Numbered from the stretch's first letter, positions 45,927 to 54,973 are shown. The stretch: DNA of 64,000 nt from Chitinivibrionales bacterium (GCA_035516255.1 DATJAL010000042.1:1-64000), one strand, 5' to 3'. Program-made: numbers and translations. The notes: generated by a model from the sequence alone, not told the origin.

Positions 45927-46631
45927 ATGAGTAATGCCGGAAACGACCCCGAAAAACTCCGTGCGGAAGTGAGCCGCCTGACCCGCGAACTTGACGAATG
46001 CAACTCGAAGCTGCGCGGGCTTGAGCGGGAGCATGAGCGCCTGCGCGAGAAGGAAGAGTTCAACTTCGCGCTGTTCAACCACGGGCCCGTCACCGCCATC
46101 GTGGTGGACGTGAACGGAAAAGTGGTGAAATCGAACAGGGCGAAGCTCAGGTCGGGCGACCGCCTGCCGAACATCGGCGACGTGATGTACCGCGATTACG
46201 CCGGCAAGCACGCCATCGACATGCACGCCGAGATGATGGCGTGCATCCGGAGCGGCCAGGTCAAGGAGTTCCCGCAGCTTCCGTACGGGGGGAAATTCCT
46301 GTCCGTCACCATCGCCCCGTTCTCGAAGGGCGCCATCATCGCCTCGCAGGACATCACGGCGCGCGTGCTGGCCGAGCGCGACCGCACCGCGCTCATCGCC
46401 GAGCTGCGTAAGGCGCTTGACGAAGTGGAAACCCTCCGCGGCCTGCTCCCCATCTGCGCTTCGTGCAAGAAGATCCGCGACGACGGCGGTTACTGGAACA
46501 CCATCGAGGACTACTTCTCGCACCGCACCAGGGTGGACTTCTCCCACACTCTATGCCCCGACTGCGTCCAAAAGTTGTATCCGGAATTGTGGGAGAAGAT
46601 GCCGAAGCATGAGATGAAGCGGGCGGAATAA
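45927..46631 (+). CDS. PAS-domain protein with Cys-rich C-terminal motif
   Basis: A 234-residue soluble protein: coiled coil (about 8-45), a PAS domain (about 47-150, FALFNHGPVTAIVVDVNGKVV and ASQDITARVLAERD), a helix, then LRGLLPICASCKKIRDDGGYW...CPDCVQKLYPELW. This last module (CxxCK.IRDD..YW..IE.Y...FSH..CP.C) is common at the ends of sensor and response-regulator proteins and probably binds metal or senses redox. No output domain is present. Confidence 0.8.
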   Translation: MSNAGNDPEKLRAEVSRLTRELDECNSKLRGLEREHERLREKEEFNFALFNHGPVTAIVVDVNGKVVKSNRAKLRSGDRLPNIGDVMYRDYAGKHAIDMHAEMMACIRSGQVKEFPQLPYGGKFLSVTIAPFSKGAIIASQDITARVLAERDRTALIAELRKALDEVETLRGLLPICASCKKIRDDGGYWNTIEDYFSHRTRVDFSHTLCPDCVQKLYPELWEKMPKHEMKRAE

Positions 46632-46680
46632 AAACTGTGGATTGATGATTGCAGGTTACAGAAATGTCAGGAAAAATGCG

Positions 46681-47820
46681 TTACTTCTTCTGGGTGCCTC
46701 CGTCTTCTTCGCTGCCAAAGTCCTCGTCATCCTCTTCCTCATCGTAAAATTCGTCATCGTCCTCCTCGTCCTCCAGCTCCACGCCGTCTGACAGGATATA
46801 ATCATCGTCGTCTTCATCATCCTCTTCGTCCTCCCACTCATCCTCGGGATACAGGTCTTCTCCCATGTCAATCTGCTCTTCGGGTTGGCCGCCGTGGTCG
46901 AAAGGAGCGGGGGGCGGGCGAGTGCCGGCAGGAGGATCTGGCGGCAGCGGCCGCGGCGGCGCTGCATCATCGTCCATAGCCTCCTCGCGTTCCATCTGCG
47001 CAAGCTTTTTCTGTTTTCGCACGATCGCCACGCCCGCAGCGACCAGAAACAACAGCGCGACGGCGACCCAGAACGCGTAGTAATCGGCGAACACGAACGC
47101 GAGCTGGAACCGCGACGAAATGTCTTTTCTGTAAAGCGCCTCGAACTCGTTGGGCGTGACCCCAAGCACGGCGTGCAGGCCCTTCCAGAACGAGGTGGTT
47201 TTCCGCGCCATGATGAGCAGGTCGGGCACCACCTCGATGCCGCACTGGTCGATGAGGAACAGCACCGCGAGGTGGCTCTGGCAGTAGGCGAGGTCGGCGC
47301 GGTTGCGGCCGTAGCTGTTGACCGAATCGATGGAAGACAGCGGCATGAGGCTGCCCGTGAAAATCGCGGCAGACACCACGACGTTTTCCTGGAACCCGAT
47401 TTCGCCCGACAGGGTCATGGCGACCCCCTCGTGGAACCAGCGCGGGATGGCCACGCCCGGATACGCCCGCGCGAGCACGGCGTGGACCAGCTCGTGCCGG
47501 GTGATCTGGCTGAAGCTCTGGTCGAGGAACGGCTTGAATTTCGTGGGAATCACGATGAGGTCGCCGCCGATGGCGCCGCCGCCTCCCCATTCGGGGAGGA
47601 CATCGTCGAAATTTTCCTTTGACTTTTCGGAATAATACACGATGCGCAGCGGCCGCTCGTCGGGCCGCTGCCGCGGCGCCACCAGATGGTAGATGCGGTA
47701 ATAATCGGCGGTCAACGCGGCCGTGTTCACATCGGGCGGTATGGCGCCTTCGAATTCCAGCTGGTCGGAAAAGGCAAGGGTAATATAGATTGACAGAATA
47801 ATAAGGAATGATTTTTTCAT
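46681..47820 (-). CDS. Membrane gluzincin (peptidase MA-like) with strongly acidic tail
   Basis: A 379-residue exported protein: signal peptide (1-18), a zinc-protease domain with His109-Glu110-x-x-His113 and probable third ligand Glu131 in WFHEGVA, a membrane helix (about 247-267), then a cytoplasmic tail. After a Pro-rich part (about 287-315), residues 318-375 are almost only Asp/Glu with few aromatics. The HExxH...EG pair matches peptidase MA-like proteins. The acidic tail may bind metal or basic partners. Target unknown. Confidence 0.8.
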   Translation of the reverse strand: MKKSFLIILSIYITLAFSDQLEFEGAIPPDVNTAALTADYYRIYHLVAPRQRPDERPLRIVYYSEKSKENFDDVLPEWGGGGAIGGDLIVIPTKFKPFLDQSFSQITRHELVHAVLARAYPGVAIPRWFHEGVAMTLSGEIGFQENVVVSAAIFTGSLMPLSSIDSVNSYGRNRADLAYCQSHLAVLFLIDQCGIEVVPDLLIMARKTTSFWKGLHAVLGVTPNEFEALYRKDISSRFQLAFVFADYYAFWVAVALLFLVAAGVAIVRKQKKLAQMEREEAMDDDAAPPRPLPPDPPAGTRPPPAPFDHGGQPEEQIDMGEDLYPEDEWEDEEDDEDDDDYILSDGVELEDEEDDDEFYDEEEDDEDFGSEEDGGTQKK

Positions 47821-48295
47821 GATTGGATCACCCTCACCACTTTGCCCCCTCTCCCGATGAAACGGAAGAGGGGATAGGGTGTGGTTTTCTTTTCGACCCA
47901 GGGCGTTGCCCTGGGCTATAAATATGTCACCTTTTCAGGGTGAAAAAAATTACCCCAATACCTGAAAGGGTTTCGACTTGATTATAGATCGACGATATTT
48001 TTCACAATAGTCGCCATCTTCTTCCACCGAATCAAAGCGTGTGAAGTCACCGCTGTAACGACGGCCACCCGGATGTCCGCAGACCACGGGTCTCCGGCGC
48101 CAAGGAGGGGGTATGGGTGCAGATCGCCGCCGCTCCCAGCGATTTATTTTTACTTGCCATTTTGGGAGCGGCGGAAGCTGCACCTCAGGGGGAGACCTCC
48201 CCCTCCAAATATTTATTTTATCTTTTCTTTTTCATTTAATCTAATAATAAACCCTGCCATCCCTGATATTATTTTTTAATTGAAAAATCATTTAC
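47821..48295. other. Gene-free gap upstream of the glyA leader
   Basis: Contains a short GC palindrome near 47880-47910, R2 copy b (48095-48206), then an AT-rich stretch (48207-48295) likely to include the glyA promoter, although no clear -35/-10 pair stands out. Confidence 0.5.
48095..48206 (+). repeat. Dispersed structured repeat R2, copy b
   Basis: 112 bases, inverse counterpart of 16296-16407. Outer stem GGTGCAG/CTGCACC, internal loop ATCG/AAG, inner stem CCGCCGCTCCC/GGGAGCGGCGG, terminal hairpin GGGGGAG/CTCCCCC. It starts CGGCGCCAAGGAGGGGG, which copy a also has. Confidence 0.7.
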
Positions 48296-48366
48296 TACGA
48301 CTGGCGCATGTGATGGACCTACCATCGGGGAGTGATCTCCCGCTCTGTCGCGCGCCTGGGCAGAAG
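48296..48366 (+). promoter_or_regulatory. ZTP riboswitch (pfl motif) controlling glyA
   Basis: The leader contains TGGCGCATGTGATGGAC, the hairpin ATCGGGGAGTGATCTCCCG, and after a short linker the diagnostic 3' core GCGCCTGGGCA (48352-48362). This arrangement matches the pfl/ZTP aptamer, which senses ZMP/ZTP, a sign of 10-formyl-tetrahydrofolate shortage, and turns on one-carbon genes. GlyA makes methylene-tetrahydrofolate, so the link is logical. Output is probably at translation or nearby termination; the ribosome site AAAAGGAGAG is only 20 bases downstream. Confidence 0.88.
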
Positions 48367-48399
48367 GGGCCGCAACGAAATCGTAAAAGGAGAGCGCCT

Positions 48400-49914
48400 A
48401 TGCCGACCAATCCCGTCAAAGCCTATTGTTCCGCGACAAAACCGGCTAAAATCGAGTCCGGTTTTCTGGCCTACATCGCAAACCTCACGGAAGTTTCAAA
48501 GGTCGCGCCGAAGGTCGCCGCATCCATCGTTCAGGAGCTGGCAGACCAGCGCAGCAACCTCAAGCTCATCGCGAGTGAAAACTATTGCTCTCTGTCAACC
48601 CAGTGCGCAATGGCCAACCTGCTCACCGACAAGTATGCCGAGGGAATCCCCCGGCACCGGTTCTACGCTGGCTGCGGCAACGTTGACGACATCGAGGAAT
48701 ACGCGGCGCAGCAGGCGTGCAAGCTGTTCGGCTGCGAGCACGCCTATGTGCAGCCGCACAGCGGCGCCGACGCGAACCTCATCGCCTACTGGGCGATATT
48801 GAACGCTCGGGTGACCGCGCCCGCGCTCGCGAAGCTCGCCGACGACAATCCCGCGCACCTCTCGCGTCCCGACTGGGACGCAATCCGCCGCGCAGCGGGC
48901 AATCAGAGGCTGCTCGGCATGGATTATTATTCGGGCGGCCACCTCACGCACGGGTACCGGCAGAACGTGTCGGCGCAGATGTTCGACGCCTACACCTACA
49001 GCGTGAATAAGGATACGGGCCTTCTTGACTATGAAGAAATCGAGAAAATGGCCCTGGAAATAAAGCCGCTCATCCTGCTTGCGGGGTACAGCGCCTATCC
49101 GCGGCGCATCAGTTTTAGGCGGCTCCGCGAGATCGCGGACAAGGCTGGAAGCGTGCTCATGGTAGACATGGCGCATTTTGCCGGGCTCGTTGCCGGCGGC
49201 GTGTTTTCCGGTGAATTCAATCCGGTGGCGCACGCGCAGGTGGTGACCACCACCACGCACAAGACCCTGCGCGGCCCGCGCGGCGGCCTGGTGCTGTGCA
49301 CCGGGGAATTCGCAGAGCACGTTGACAAAGGGTGTCCGCTCGTGATCGGCGGTCCGCTCGGCCACATCATCGCCGCAAAGGCCGTCGCGCTCACCGAGGC
49401 GAACACGGCCAAGTTTAAAACGTACGCACGGAAAATCGTGGAGAATTCTGCGGCGCTCGCGCAGGCCTGCATCGCCGAGGGCCTCACCCTGGCGACGGGC
49501 GGCACCGACAACCACCTCATGCTGATCAACGTGCGGCAGGCCGGCCTCACCGGCCGCCAGGCCGAGAGCGCCCTGCGCGAATGCGGGATCACGCTCAACC
49601 GCAACTCGCTGCCCTTTGATCCCAACGGCCCGTGGTACACGAGCGGCCTTCGCATCGGCACGCCCGCAGTCACCACGCTCGGCATGGGCAAGCGGGAAAT
49701 GGCCGTGATTGCCTCGATCCTTGCCGACGTGATAAAGGCCACCAAGCCCGAAATCACCGCGACCGGCGAGAATGCCGGCAAGCCGTCAAAAGCAAAATAC
49801 GTGATTGACGCAAATGTCAAGAAGCAGGCGAGGGAACGGGTGCTTAAATTGCTGGATAAATTCCCGGTATATCCGCAGATTGATTTGGAGTTTTTAAAAA
49901 AATATTTCAAATAA
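48400..49914 (+). CDS. glyA: Serine hydroxymethyltransferase, long form
   Basis: PLP enzyme converting serine + tetrahydrofolate to glycine + methylene-tetrahydrofolate. The 504-residue product has LIASENYCS (56-64), YAEGIPRHRFYAGC, HSGADANLIAYW and the PLP Lys288 in TTTTHKTLRGPRGG. It is about 85 residues longer than the E. coli form, mainly from an N-terminal extension and an insert at about 135-180, like the long forms I associate with spirochaetes and chlamydiae. ATG 48400 follows AAAAGGAGAG; the frame is open back to 48280, but that part is the riboswitch. Confidence 0.95.
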   Translation: MPTNPVKAYCSATKPAKIESGFLAYIANLTEVSKVAPKVAASIVQELADQRSNLKLIASENYCSLSTQCAMANLLTDKYAEGIPRHRFYAGCGNVDDIEEYAAQQACKLFGCEHAYVQPHSGADANLIAYWAILNARVTAPALAKLADDNPAHLSRPDWDAIRRAAGNQRLLGMDYYSGGHLTHGYRQNVSAQMFDAYTYSVNKDTGLLDYEEIEKMALEIKPLILLAGYSAYPRRISFRRLREIADKAGSVLMVDMAHFAGLVAGGVFSGEFNPVAHAQVVTTTTHKTLRGPRGGLVLCTGEFAEHVDKGCPLVIGGPLGHIIAAKAVALTEANTAKFKTYARKIVENSAALAQACIAEGLTLATGGTDNHLMLINVRQAGLTGRQAESALRECGITLNRNSLPFDPNGPWYTSGLRIGTPAVTTLGMGKREMAVIASILADVIKATKPEITATGENAGKPSKAKYVIDANVKKQARERVLKLLDKFPVYPQIDLEFLKKYFK

Positions 49915-49925
49915 GAATATTTTAT

Positions 49926-50088
49926 CGGGGGAGGTATCCCCCTCGCTCCGGCCCGGCCGCGCCCTAATATGTTTCACCAAATCGTATCCGTAAATTTGCG
50001 CGGCCGGGTACCGGAACCCGGAAGGACGGCCGACCTCGCTGTGGAGGGGCGGTTCGTGAACCGCCCCTCCACAGCGAGGGAACGCCCA
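49926..50088 (-). repeat. Dispersed intergenic repeat R1, copy F
   Basis: Minus-strand reading opens TTGGGCGTTCCCTCG as in R1, and its far end (CTCGCTCCGGCCCGG) matches copy E at 9977. It fills the gap between convergent glyA and panB and contains the long hairpin at 50034-50079. Confidence 0.6.
50034..50079. repeat. Perfect 22-bp inverted repeat
   Basis: CCTCGCTGTGGAGGGGCGG.. (50034-50055) is exactly complementary to 50058-50079 with only GT between. It is the strongest hairpin in the window and could end transcription of both convergent genes, although there is no T run. Confidence 0.8.
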
Positions 50089-50099
50089 ATGTTAATAAA

Positions 50100-50912
50100 T
50101 CAAATATCCAATTCGGCCAGAATATTTTCATCCAACTTTGACGAATTTGCCGCCGTGGGGAACCTTCTTTTTCTCACGTCAAGAATATATTGGCTCACCG
50201 CTTTTGAAATAATTTCCTTCCCATTGGCAAAAGTCTTGACATGCCGGAATATCACCGGCGAAAGCCCCAGCATGTCGTGCCACACCAGCACCTGGCCGTC
50301 GCAGTAGGGCCCTGCGCCGATGCCGATGGTGGGGATACTGAGCAGCTTGGTAATGTATTGCGCAAGCTGCATGGGCACCATCTCAAGCACGACCATGAAC
50401 GCGCCGGCCTTCTCGAGCGCCAAAGCGTCATGGACAAGCCGCGTTGCCTCTTCGGGCGTTTTCCCGACGACGCGGGGACGCGGACATGACTGCGGCAAGT
50501 ATCCAAGATGGCCGCACACCGGGATGCCGTTATTGCGGAGCAAGGCGATCTGTTTGATGATAGTACTGCCGCCTTCCATTTTAACGGCCCCGGCGCCGCT
50601 CTTGACAAAACGGATGGCGTTCTTCAGGGCAAGGGAAGGGGTCGCGTACGAGCGGTACGGCATGTCGGCAAAGACCGGCACACCGCCGGCGCCGCGGCAG
50701 ACCGCCGCGGCGTGGTGGAGCATGTCGTCCATGGTCACCTGCCGCTCGTGGGAGTATCCGAGCACGTTGGTGCCCACGCTGTCTCCCACAAGAATGACGT
50801 CGACGCCGGACTGTGACAGAATACGCGCGGAAGGAAAATCGTAGGCCGTGAGCATGGTGATGGGCCGGCCCGACTTCTTTTGCCTGAGAAAAGAGGATCC
50901 TGATATTTTCAT
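50100..50912 (-). CDS. panB: 3-methyl-2-oxobutanoate hydroxymethyltransferase
   Basis: First step of pantothenate synthesis: adds a hydroxymethyl group from methylene-tetrahydrofolate to ketoisovalerate. The 270-residue barrel has MLTAYDFPSARI, VDVILVGDSVGTNVLGY, KMEGGSTII and IPTIGIGAGPYCDGQVLVWHDMLG, all family signatures. It uses the folate product made by the neighbouring convergent glyA. panC is not in the window. Confidence 0.96.
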   Translation of the reverse strand: MKISGSSFLRQKKSGRPITMLTAYDFPSARILSQSGVDVILVGDSVGTNVLGYSHERQVTMDDMLHHAAAVCRGAGGVPVFADMPYRSYATPSLALKNAIRFVKSGAGAVKMEGGSTIIKQIALLRNNGIPVCGHLGYLPQSCPRPRVVGKTPEEATRLVHDALALEKAGAFMVVLEMVPMQLAQYITKLLSIPTIGIGAGPYCDGQVLVWHDMLGLSPVIFRHVKTFANGKEIISKAVSQYILDVRKRRFPTAANSSKLDENILAELDI

Positions 50913-50996
50913 GACGCCTGCGCCGATGAAGGATGTAAACTATTTTTCTATCGTTCTTTTATGTAAAAATACATATAATTTTGTTGAGATAATACC

Positions 50997-51599
50997 ATGA
51001 CAAGAAATCGGCATATAAAATCCTTTTTTTTAAACGCCGCATTTTGCGCGCTTTTTCTGCTGCTGCCGCCCCAAGCCCTGTTTGCGCAGATGTTCCATGT
51101 CGATTCGGTGCGCGCCTGCAGCGCGCCGACAGTCCACAGCGACACGCTTTTCTACACCCTCGACTGCTATTTCCGGGAAAAGCCGGTGAATTACTGGTCG
51201 TACTATGACCGTATTCTTAACGCGGTGGTCATCGAATTCATCGACAACCTCCTCATGGCGCCCGAGGTGACCTTCCCGCACAACAATCCGTTCAAGGAAT
51301 TCAAGGCAAAGGCCGTTGAGACAAAAATGGCGCTTTCAGGCGTGATGACCAGGGTGGCCATCCGCCTCGACAAGGGACCGGCCGGGGAACAATCGTGGAA
51401 TTACAGCATGTCGCTGCGCACCAACACGGCGCTTCGCATCACCATATGGAAAAAAATGGAGTTGTCGCAGCAGAAAATGGAAAAAGAGAACAGGGCGCGT
51501 TTTATAACCTCTTTCATGATAGGGCTTTCAATTTCCGTTGCGATCATCGCCGCTGGGGTGATTTTTTTCCTGAACCTCAATACGGCAAGCAAACCGTAG
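50997..51599 (+). CDS. Exported single-anchor protein, unknown
   Basis: A 200-residue protein with signal peptide (about 1-30, ending LFAQ), a compact beta-rich domain (about 35-135, with YFREKPVNYWSYYD and AVVIEFIDNLLMAPEV) and a C-terminal membrane helix (about 170-193). The domain loosely recalls AMIN-type envelope modules; this is uncertain. Confidence 0.6.
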   Translation: MTRNRHIKSFFLNAAFCALFLLLPPQALFAQMFHVDSVRACSAPTVHSDTLFYTLDCYFREKPVNYWSYYDRILNAVVIEFIDNLLMAPEVTFPHNNPFKEFKAKAVETKMALSGVMTRVAIRLDKGPAGEQSWNYSMSLRTNTALRITIWKKMELSQQKMEKENRARFITSFMIGLSISVAIIAAGVIFFLNLNTASKP

Positions 51600-51724
51600 T
51601 GGGGCAGCATACTGGATTTACTCTTGGGAATTTAAGATGTAGCAAGTATCAATGAAATGATCTTTACGGGCGCCCCTATTACTTTATTACTGTATCCTTC
51701 TTGAACAAGAATGATATTTATCCT

Positions 51725-52948
51725 ATGCAAAGATGCCTTCTTATTCTTTTGATTCAATTCCAGTTTATTTTTTCCGGATGCGTCCGCATAAATTCGGTTA
51801 AAGAAGTACATCCTGTCAAATATTCCGACTGGGATACTTCATTTACCGTTGACCACGCTGTTTTTTCCGATACTACCACTCTTGCCCGCTCGATAGTCTC
51901 CAAAGGCAACAATAGTAGAATGTGGAAATTTCTCAATAAAATATCAAGCGGCATGGCGGTACGCATGGGCTTCATCGGCGGCTCTGTGACAGCAGGCGTT
52001 GGTGCCTCTTCGCCGTTGAATGATTATCCCAGCTTACTTTGTTCGTTCATAGGTAAAATTTACCCTGGCTGCCGGATCGAACAGATTAATGCCGGCGTCG
52101 GAGGCACTGGAAGCAGGTTTGCCTGCTCGCGAGCGGCGGATGATCTTTTGTCAAAATCCCCTGATTGCATCATCATCGAATTTGCAGTAAATGACGATCC
52201 CTTGGATTCTTTCGGCACCATGGCCTCAATGGAGGGTCTTGTGCGGCAATGCCTGCAAAACCCTGATGTGCCGGTGATAATGCTGTTTTATATGAACAAA
52301 ACCGGTGACACCGTAAACCAATCGTTTCACGACAGGGTAGGAAGCCAATATTCTCTGCCGATGGTCAGTTACCGTAACGTGTGCTGGCCTCTTGTTCAGA
52401 GTGGTGCCATCAACCTCGATTCAATTTATTTCGATGCGATTCATCCGAACGATCATGGGCATCTGATTTGTGCGTATCTACTGTTTTCTTTGATGCGCCA
52501 GGTTGCACTTGAACATTCAGCGGACCCTGATATTCCCATTCCTTCGCCACTCATCACGGATCTCTATCAATATGCCGGCATCATGAAAAAGGCTGACACT
52601 TCTTTATCAGTTGCCGCATCGGGCGGTTGGACAGACACGCTCCGTGAGCTTAACCGATTCGGATTTATTTCAAGCCACTCCGCAGATAGTCTTATTATTG
52701 GAACTCACACTCGTGAGGTCACAATCGGTTACCATGTTTCCAAAGACCATTCGGCACGCATGGAAATCCTTCTCGATAATTTCGTTGTTGACACTGTTTC
52801 AAATTACTTCGCCGATGATTGGGGCGGCGGTCAAATGGACTTGAAAAGGGTATTTGTCGATTTGGGAGGATCACGAAGCCATAAACTGACATTGATCACC
52901 TTAGATAACGACTTATTTACAATTGACTATTTTCTTTATGCAAGATAG
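51725..52948 (+). CDS. SGNH/GDSL-type esterase lipoprotein
   Basis: About 407 residues. A short signal with lipobox FSGC suggests lipid anchoring. The SGNH blocks are present: block I GFIGGSVTAG (Ser nucleophile), block II GVGGTGSRFA, block III EFAVNDDP and block V D.IHPNDHGH (Asp/His). The C-terminal third is a beta domain. Probably removes acyl groups from a polysaccharide; substrate unknown. The DNA is AT-richer than its neighbours. TTG 51701 is an alternative start but lacks a signal-peptide-like beginning. Confidence 0.82.
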   Translation: MQRCLLILLIQFQFIFSGCVRINSVKEVHPVKYSDWDTSFTVDHAVFSDTTTLARSIVSKGNNSRMWKFLNKISSGMAVRMGFIGGSVTAGVGASSPLNDYPSLLCSFIGKIYPGCRIEQINAGVGGTGSRFACSRAADDLLSKSPDCIIIEFAVNDDPLDSFGTMASMEGLVRQCLQNPDVPVIMLFYMNKTGDTVNQSFHDRVGSQYSLPMVSYRNVCWPLVQSGAINLDSIYFDAIHPNDHGHLICAYLLFSLMRQVALEHSADPDIPIPSPLITDLYQYAGIMKKADTSLSVAASGGWTDTLRELNRFGFISSHSADSLIIGTHTREVTIGYHVSKDHSARMEILLDNFVVDTVSNYFADDWGGGQMDLKRVFVDLGGSRSHKLTLITLDNDLFTIDYFLYAR

Positions 52949-53101
52949 AAAGTGAAACTCCAGCGGTTGAAGTCCCCTCGTCATGCGCAAACCCCGCCCG
53001 CAGCCCCATATCTCACAGTGGTTTTCCTCTTTCACATAATGTAGATTATTACAACATAAATTCCGTCCTTTCCGCACCTGAGCTTTTTTTTGGAGGACTT
53101 A

Positions 53102-53551
53102 ATGGCAGGCGTAAACAAGGCAATCCTTATCGGCAATCTGGGAAAAGACCCTGAGCTTAAATATCTGCCCAGCGGCCAGGCGGTCGCGAACTTTCCCCTT
53201 GCGACCACGGAGCGAAGGACCGATAAAAACGGCCAGCGCCAGGAGCGTACCGAATGGCACAACATCGTCGTGTACGGGAAAACCGCAGAGGTCGTCAACC
53301 AATACCTCAAGAAAGGCCGCAGCGCCTACATTGAGGGAAGGATAACCACGCGCTCGTGGGACGACAAGGACGGGAATAAACGGTACAAGACCGAGATCAT
53401 CGCCAACACCGTGCAGTTTTTGGGCGGCCCCGGCGGCGCGGGACAGCAGGAGCCAAGCGCTACGCCGGACGTGGTTGCGGATTCGTCCGGAGACGGCGAT
53501 GCCGCTCCCGCGGCGGGTCCTGCGGGTGCTTCAGACGATCTGCCGTTTTAA
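53102..53551 (+). CDS. ssb: Single-stranded DNA-binding protein
   Basis: Protects single-stranded DNA in replication and repair. The 149-residue product has the OB fold (residues 3-108: [45 protein letters not shown]), a flexible Gly/Ala/Asp tail and the acidic DDLPF tip that binds partner proteins. ATG 53102 follows TTGGAGG. Confidence 0.96.
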   Translation: MAGVNKAILIGNLGKDPELKYLPSGQAVANFPLATTERRTDKNGQRQERTEWHNIVVYGKTAEVVNQYLKKGRSAYIEGRITTRSWDDKDGNKRYKTEIIANTVQFLGGPGGAGQQEPSATPDVVADSSGDGDAAPAAGPAGASDDLPF

Positions 53552-53646
53552 GTTGAATCCGTTTCTCCCAGTTGCTATAGACGGTGATTAAGTTCTATAT
53601 TTTCTTTATACGAAGGCAGTAACCATTTAACGAAGGATACCTGACT

Positions 53647-54321
53647 ATGAGCGTAGAAATTCTTCTTCTCGTCGTTCTGGCCGGCATAACGCTTCTCTCG
53701 TACATGGTTGCCATCAATTCGCACGGACCGACGCGGCTTTCCATTTCGTACCTTATCGCCACCGTGATACTGGCGGGCACGGTATGGGTTACGGTCCAAT
53801 ATGTCAACAACGATCAGAACGCCAGGAACAGGGAGGAACTCAAGCGGCTTGAGCTCGAAAAGAACAAGGCCGAGGAGCAGGCGCGGTCCAAGGATCAGCA
53901 ACTCCAGAACGCGATGAAGGAAAACAAGGACAGGGCCGGCATGGCTGCCAAGCTCAATGCCATCATCTCGAGCGGCAACACGCTTGCATCGCAGATGATA
54001 AACACCGACCTGCGCGACCAGTCGCTGGAGCTCGACGCGCTCGTCGGCCGGGCGGCGGACACCCGCCGGCGGAGTGAAGACCTTGCCACCGAATTCGGGA
54101 AAATCGCCATCACCGACAATGCCTTTTCGATGAGCGCAACGCAGATAAAAGACGCGCTCACCCTGCTTACCGAGGCGTCGCAGTATTTTGTTTTGTACTA
54201 TAAGGCCGAAGATTCGGCGCAGGAAGAGCTGCGCGAGCGCATCATGCGGTCGAAAGCGAGAACGGCGCGCGAAAATCTTGAAAAGGCCAGCGCCGCCATC
54301 GCAGCGATCAATACGCAGTAG
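53647..54321 (+). CDS. Membrane-anchored coiled-coil protein, unknown
   Basis: A 224-residue protein with two N-terminal membrane helices (about 3-24 and 35-52), a charged coiled coil (about 57-105, ARNREELKRLELEKNKAEEQ) and a helical C-terminus. No enzyme motif. It lies between ssb and a strong terminator. Confidence 0.65.
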   Translation: MSVEILLLVVLAGITLLSYMVAINSHGPTRLSISYLIATVILAGTVWVTVQYVNNDQNARNREELKRLELEKNKAEEQARSKDQQLQNAMKENKDRAGMAAKLNAIISSGNTLASQMINTDLRDQSLELDALVGRAADTRRRSEDLATEFGKIAITDNAFSMSATQIKDALTLLTEASQYFVLYYKAEDSAQEELRERIMRSKARTARENLEKASAAIAAINTQ

Positions 54322-54347
54322 GGCCCCGGCCTTAATCCCTGGCGCAC

Positions 54348-54398
54348 AAGCGGACCATGGCTGCCGTTCTGGCAGCCATGGTCCGCTTCGGCTTTTTT
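54348..54398 (+). terminator. Strong intrinsic terminator before the fatty-acid operon
   Basis: AAGCGGACCATGGCTGCC and its exact complement GGCAGCCATGGTCCGCTT (18 bp) enclose GTTCT and are followed after CGGC by TTTTTT. Confidence 0.9.
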
Positions 54399-54427
54399 AC
54401 ATAAAAACGGCAGGGCATATTGTTTCC

Positions 54428-54456
54428 TTGACAGTTTTTAGCATGAGGAATTATTT
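54428..54456 (+). promoter_or_regulatory. Possible promoter of the yceD-rpmF-fab operon
   Basis: A perfect TTGACA at 54428-54433, 17-base spacer, and a weak -10 TTATTT at 54451-54456, just after the strong terminator and before the first gene. Confidence 0.4.
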
Positions 54457-54472
54457 TGAAGGCTTTGCAAAC

Positions 54473-54973
54473 ATGCTGCTTACCATAAGAAAAATACCCG
54501 AGGGACACAGCGTTCTTTCTCAAAGCGTGCCGGTGAGCGGTGAAAAAGCCGAAGGGCTAGTCACGGCCGGGGATGTCGCCTGCAAGGCGGAAATCGACCG
54601 CCTGCAGTCGCAGATCCACCTCAAGCTCACCTACGATTGCGTGGTCAGGACGCAGTGTTCCCGTTGCCTTGCGCCGGTGGACTGTCCCGTTTCCGGGGAA
54701 TTCCGGATCGTGATGCAGGAAAAATCTCGGGTGCCGGCCCGCAACGCGCTGCCTGATGAAGAGGTCGACCTTTTCTTCACGGAGGCAGACGACACGGTGG
54801 ACCTGGCGCCGTTGATTTACGAGGAAATTCTGCTGTCGCTTCCTATGAAGCCGCTGTGTTCCGAATCGTGCACGGGGATACCGGCGGGTCACGACCAGGC
54901 AATAACCGTTGAATACGAAAAAGCGGTTGATCCGCGCTGGGAAGCGCTTAAGAAATTGCAGAAGAAGAAATAA
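54473..54973 (+). CDS. YceD/DUF177-family protein
   Basis: A 166-residue protein with the family's CSRCL..VDCPV motif (about 62-72), DEEVDLFF..ADDTVDLAPLIYEEILLSLPMKPLC, and a last CxxxC pair. DUF177 proteins precede rpmF in most bacteria and are needed for 23S rRNA accumulation in some. ATG 54473 (MLLTIRKIPEG) is favoured since homologues start with this strand; ATG 54443 is possible but would sit inside the promoter. It opens the rpmF-plsX-fab operon. Confidence 0.88.
   Translation: MLLTIRKIPEGHSVLSQSVPVSGEKAEGLVTAGDVACKAEIDRLQSQIHLKLTYDCVVRTQCSRCLAPVDCPVSGEFRIVMQEKSRVPARNALPDEEVDLFFTEADDTVDLAPLIYEEILLSLPMKPLCSESCTGIPAGHDQAITVEYEKAVDPRWEALKKLQKKK

Noticed and set aside
48280-48399. 40-codon N-terminal extension of GlyA
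   Set aside because: It translates the ZTP riboswitch; ATG 48400 has a strong ribosome site and matches family starts.
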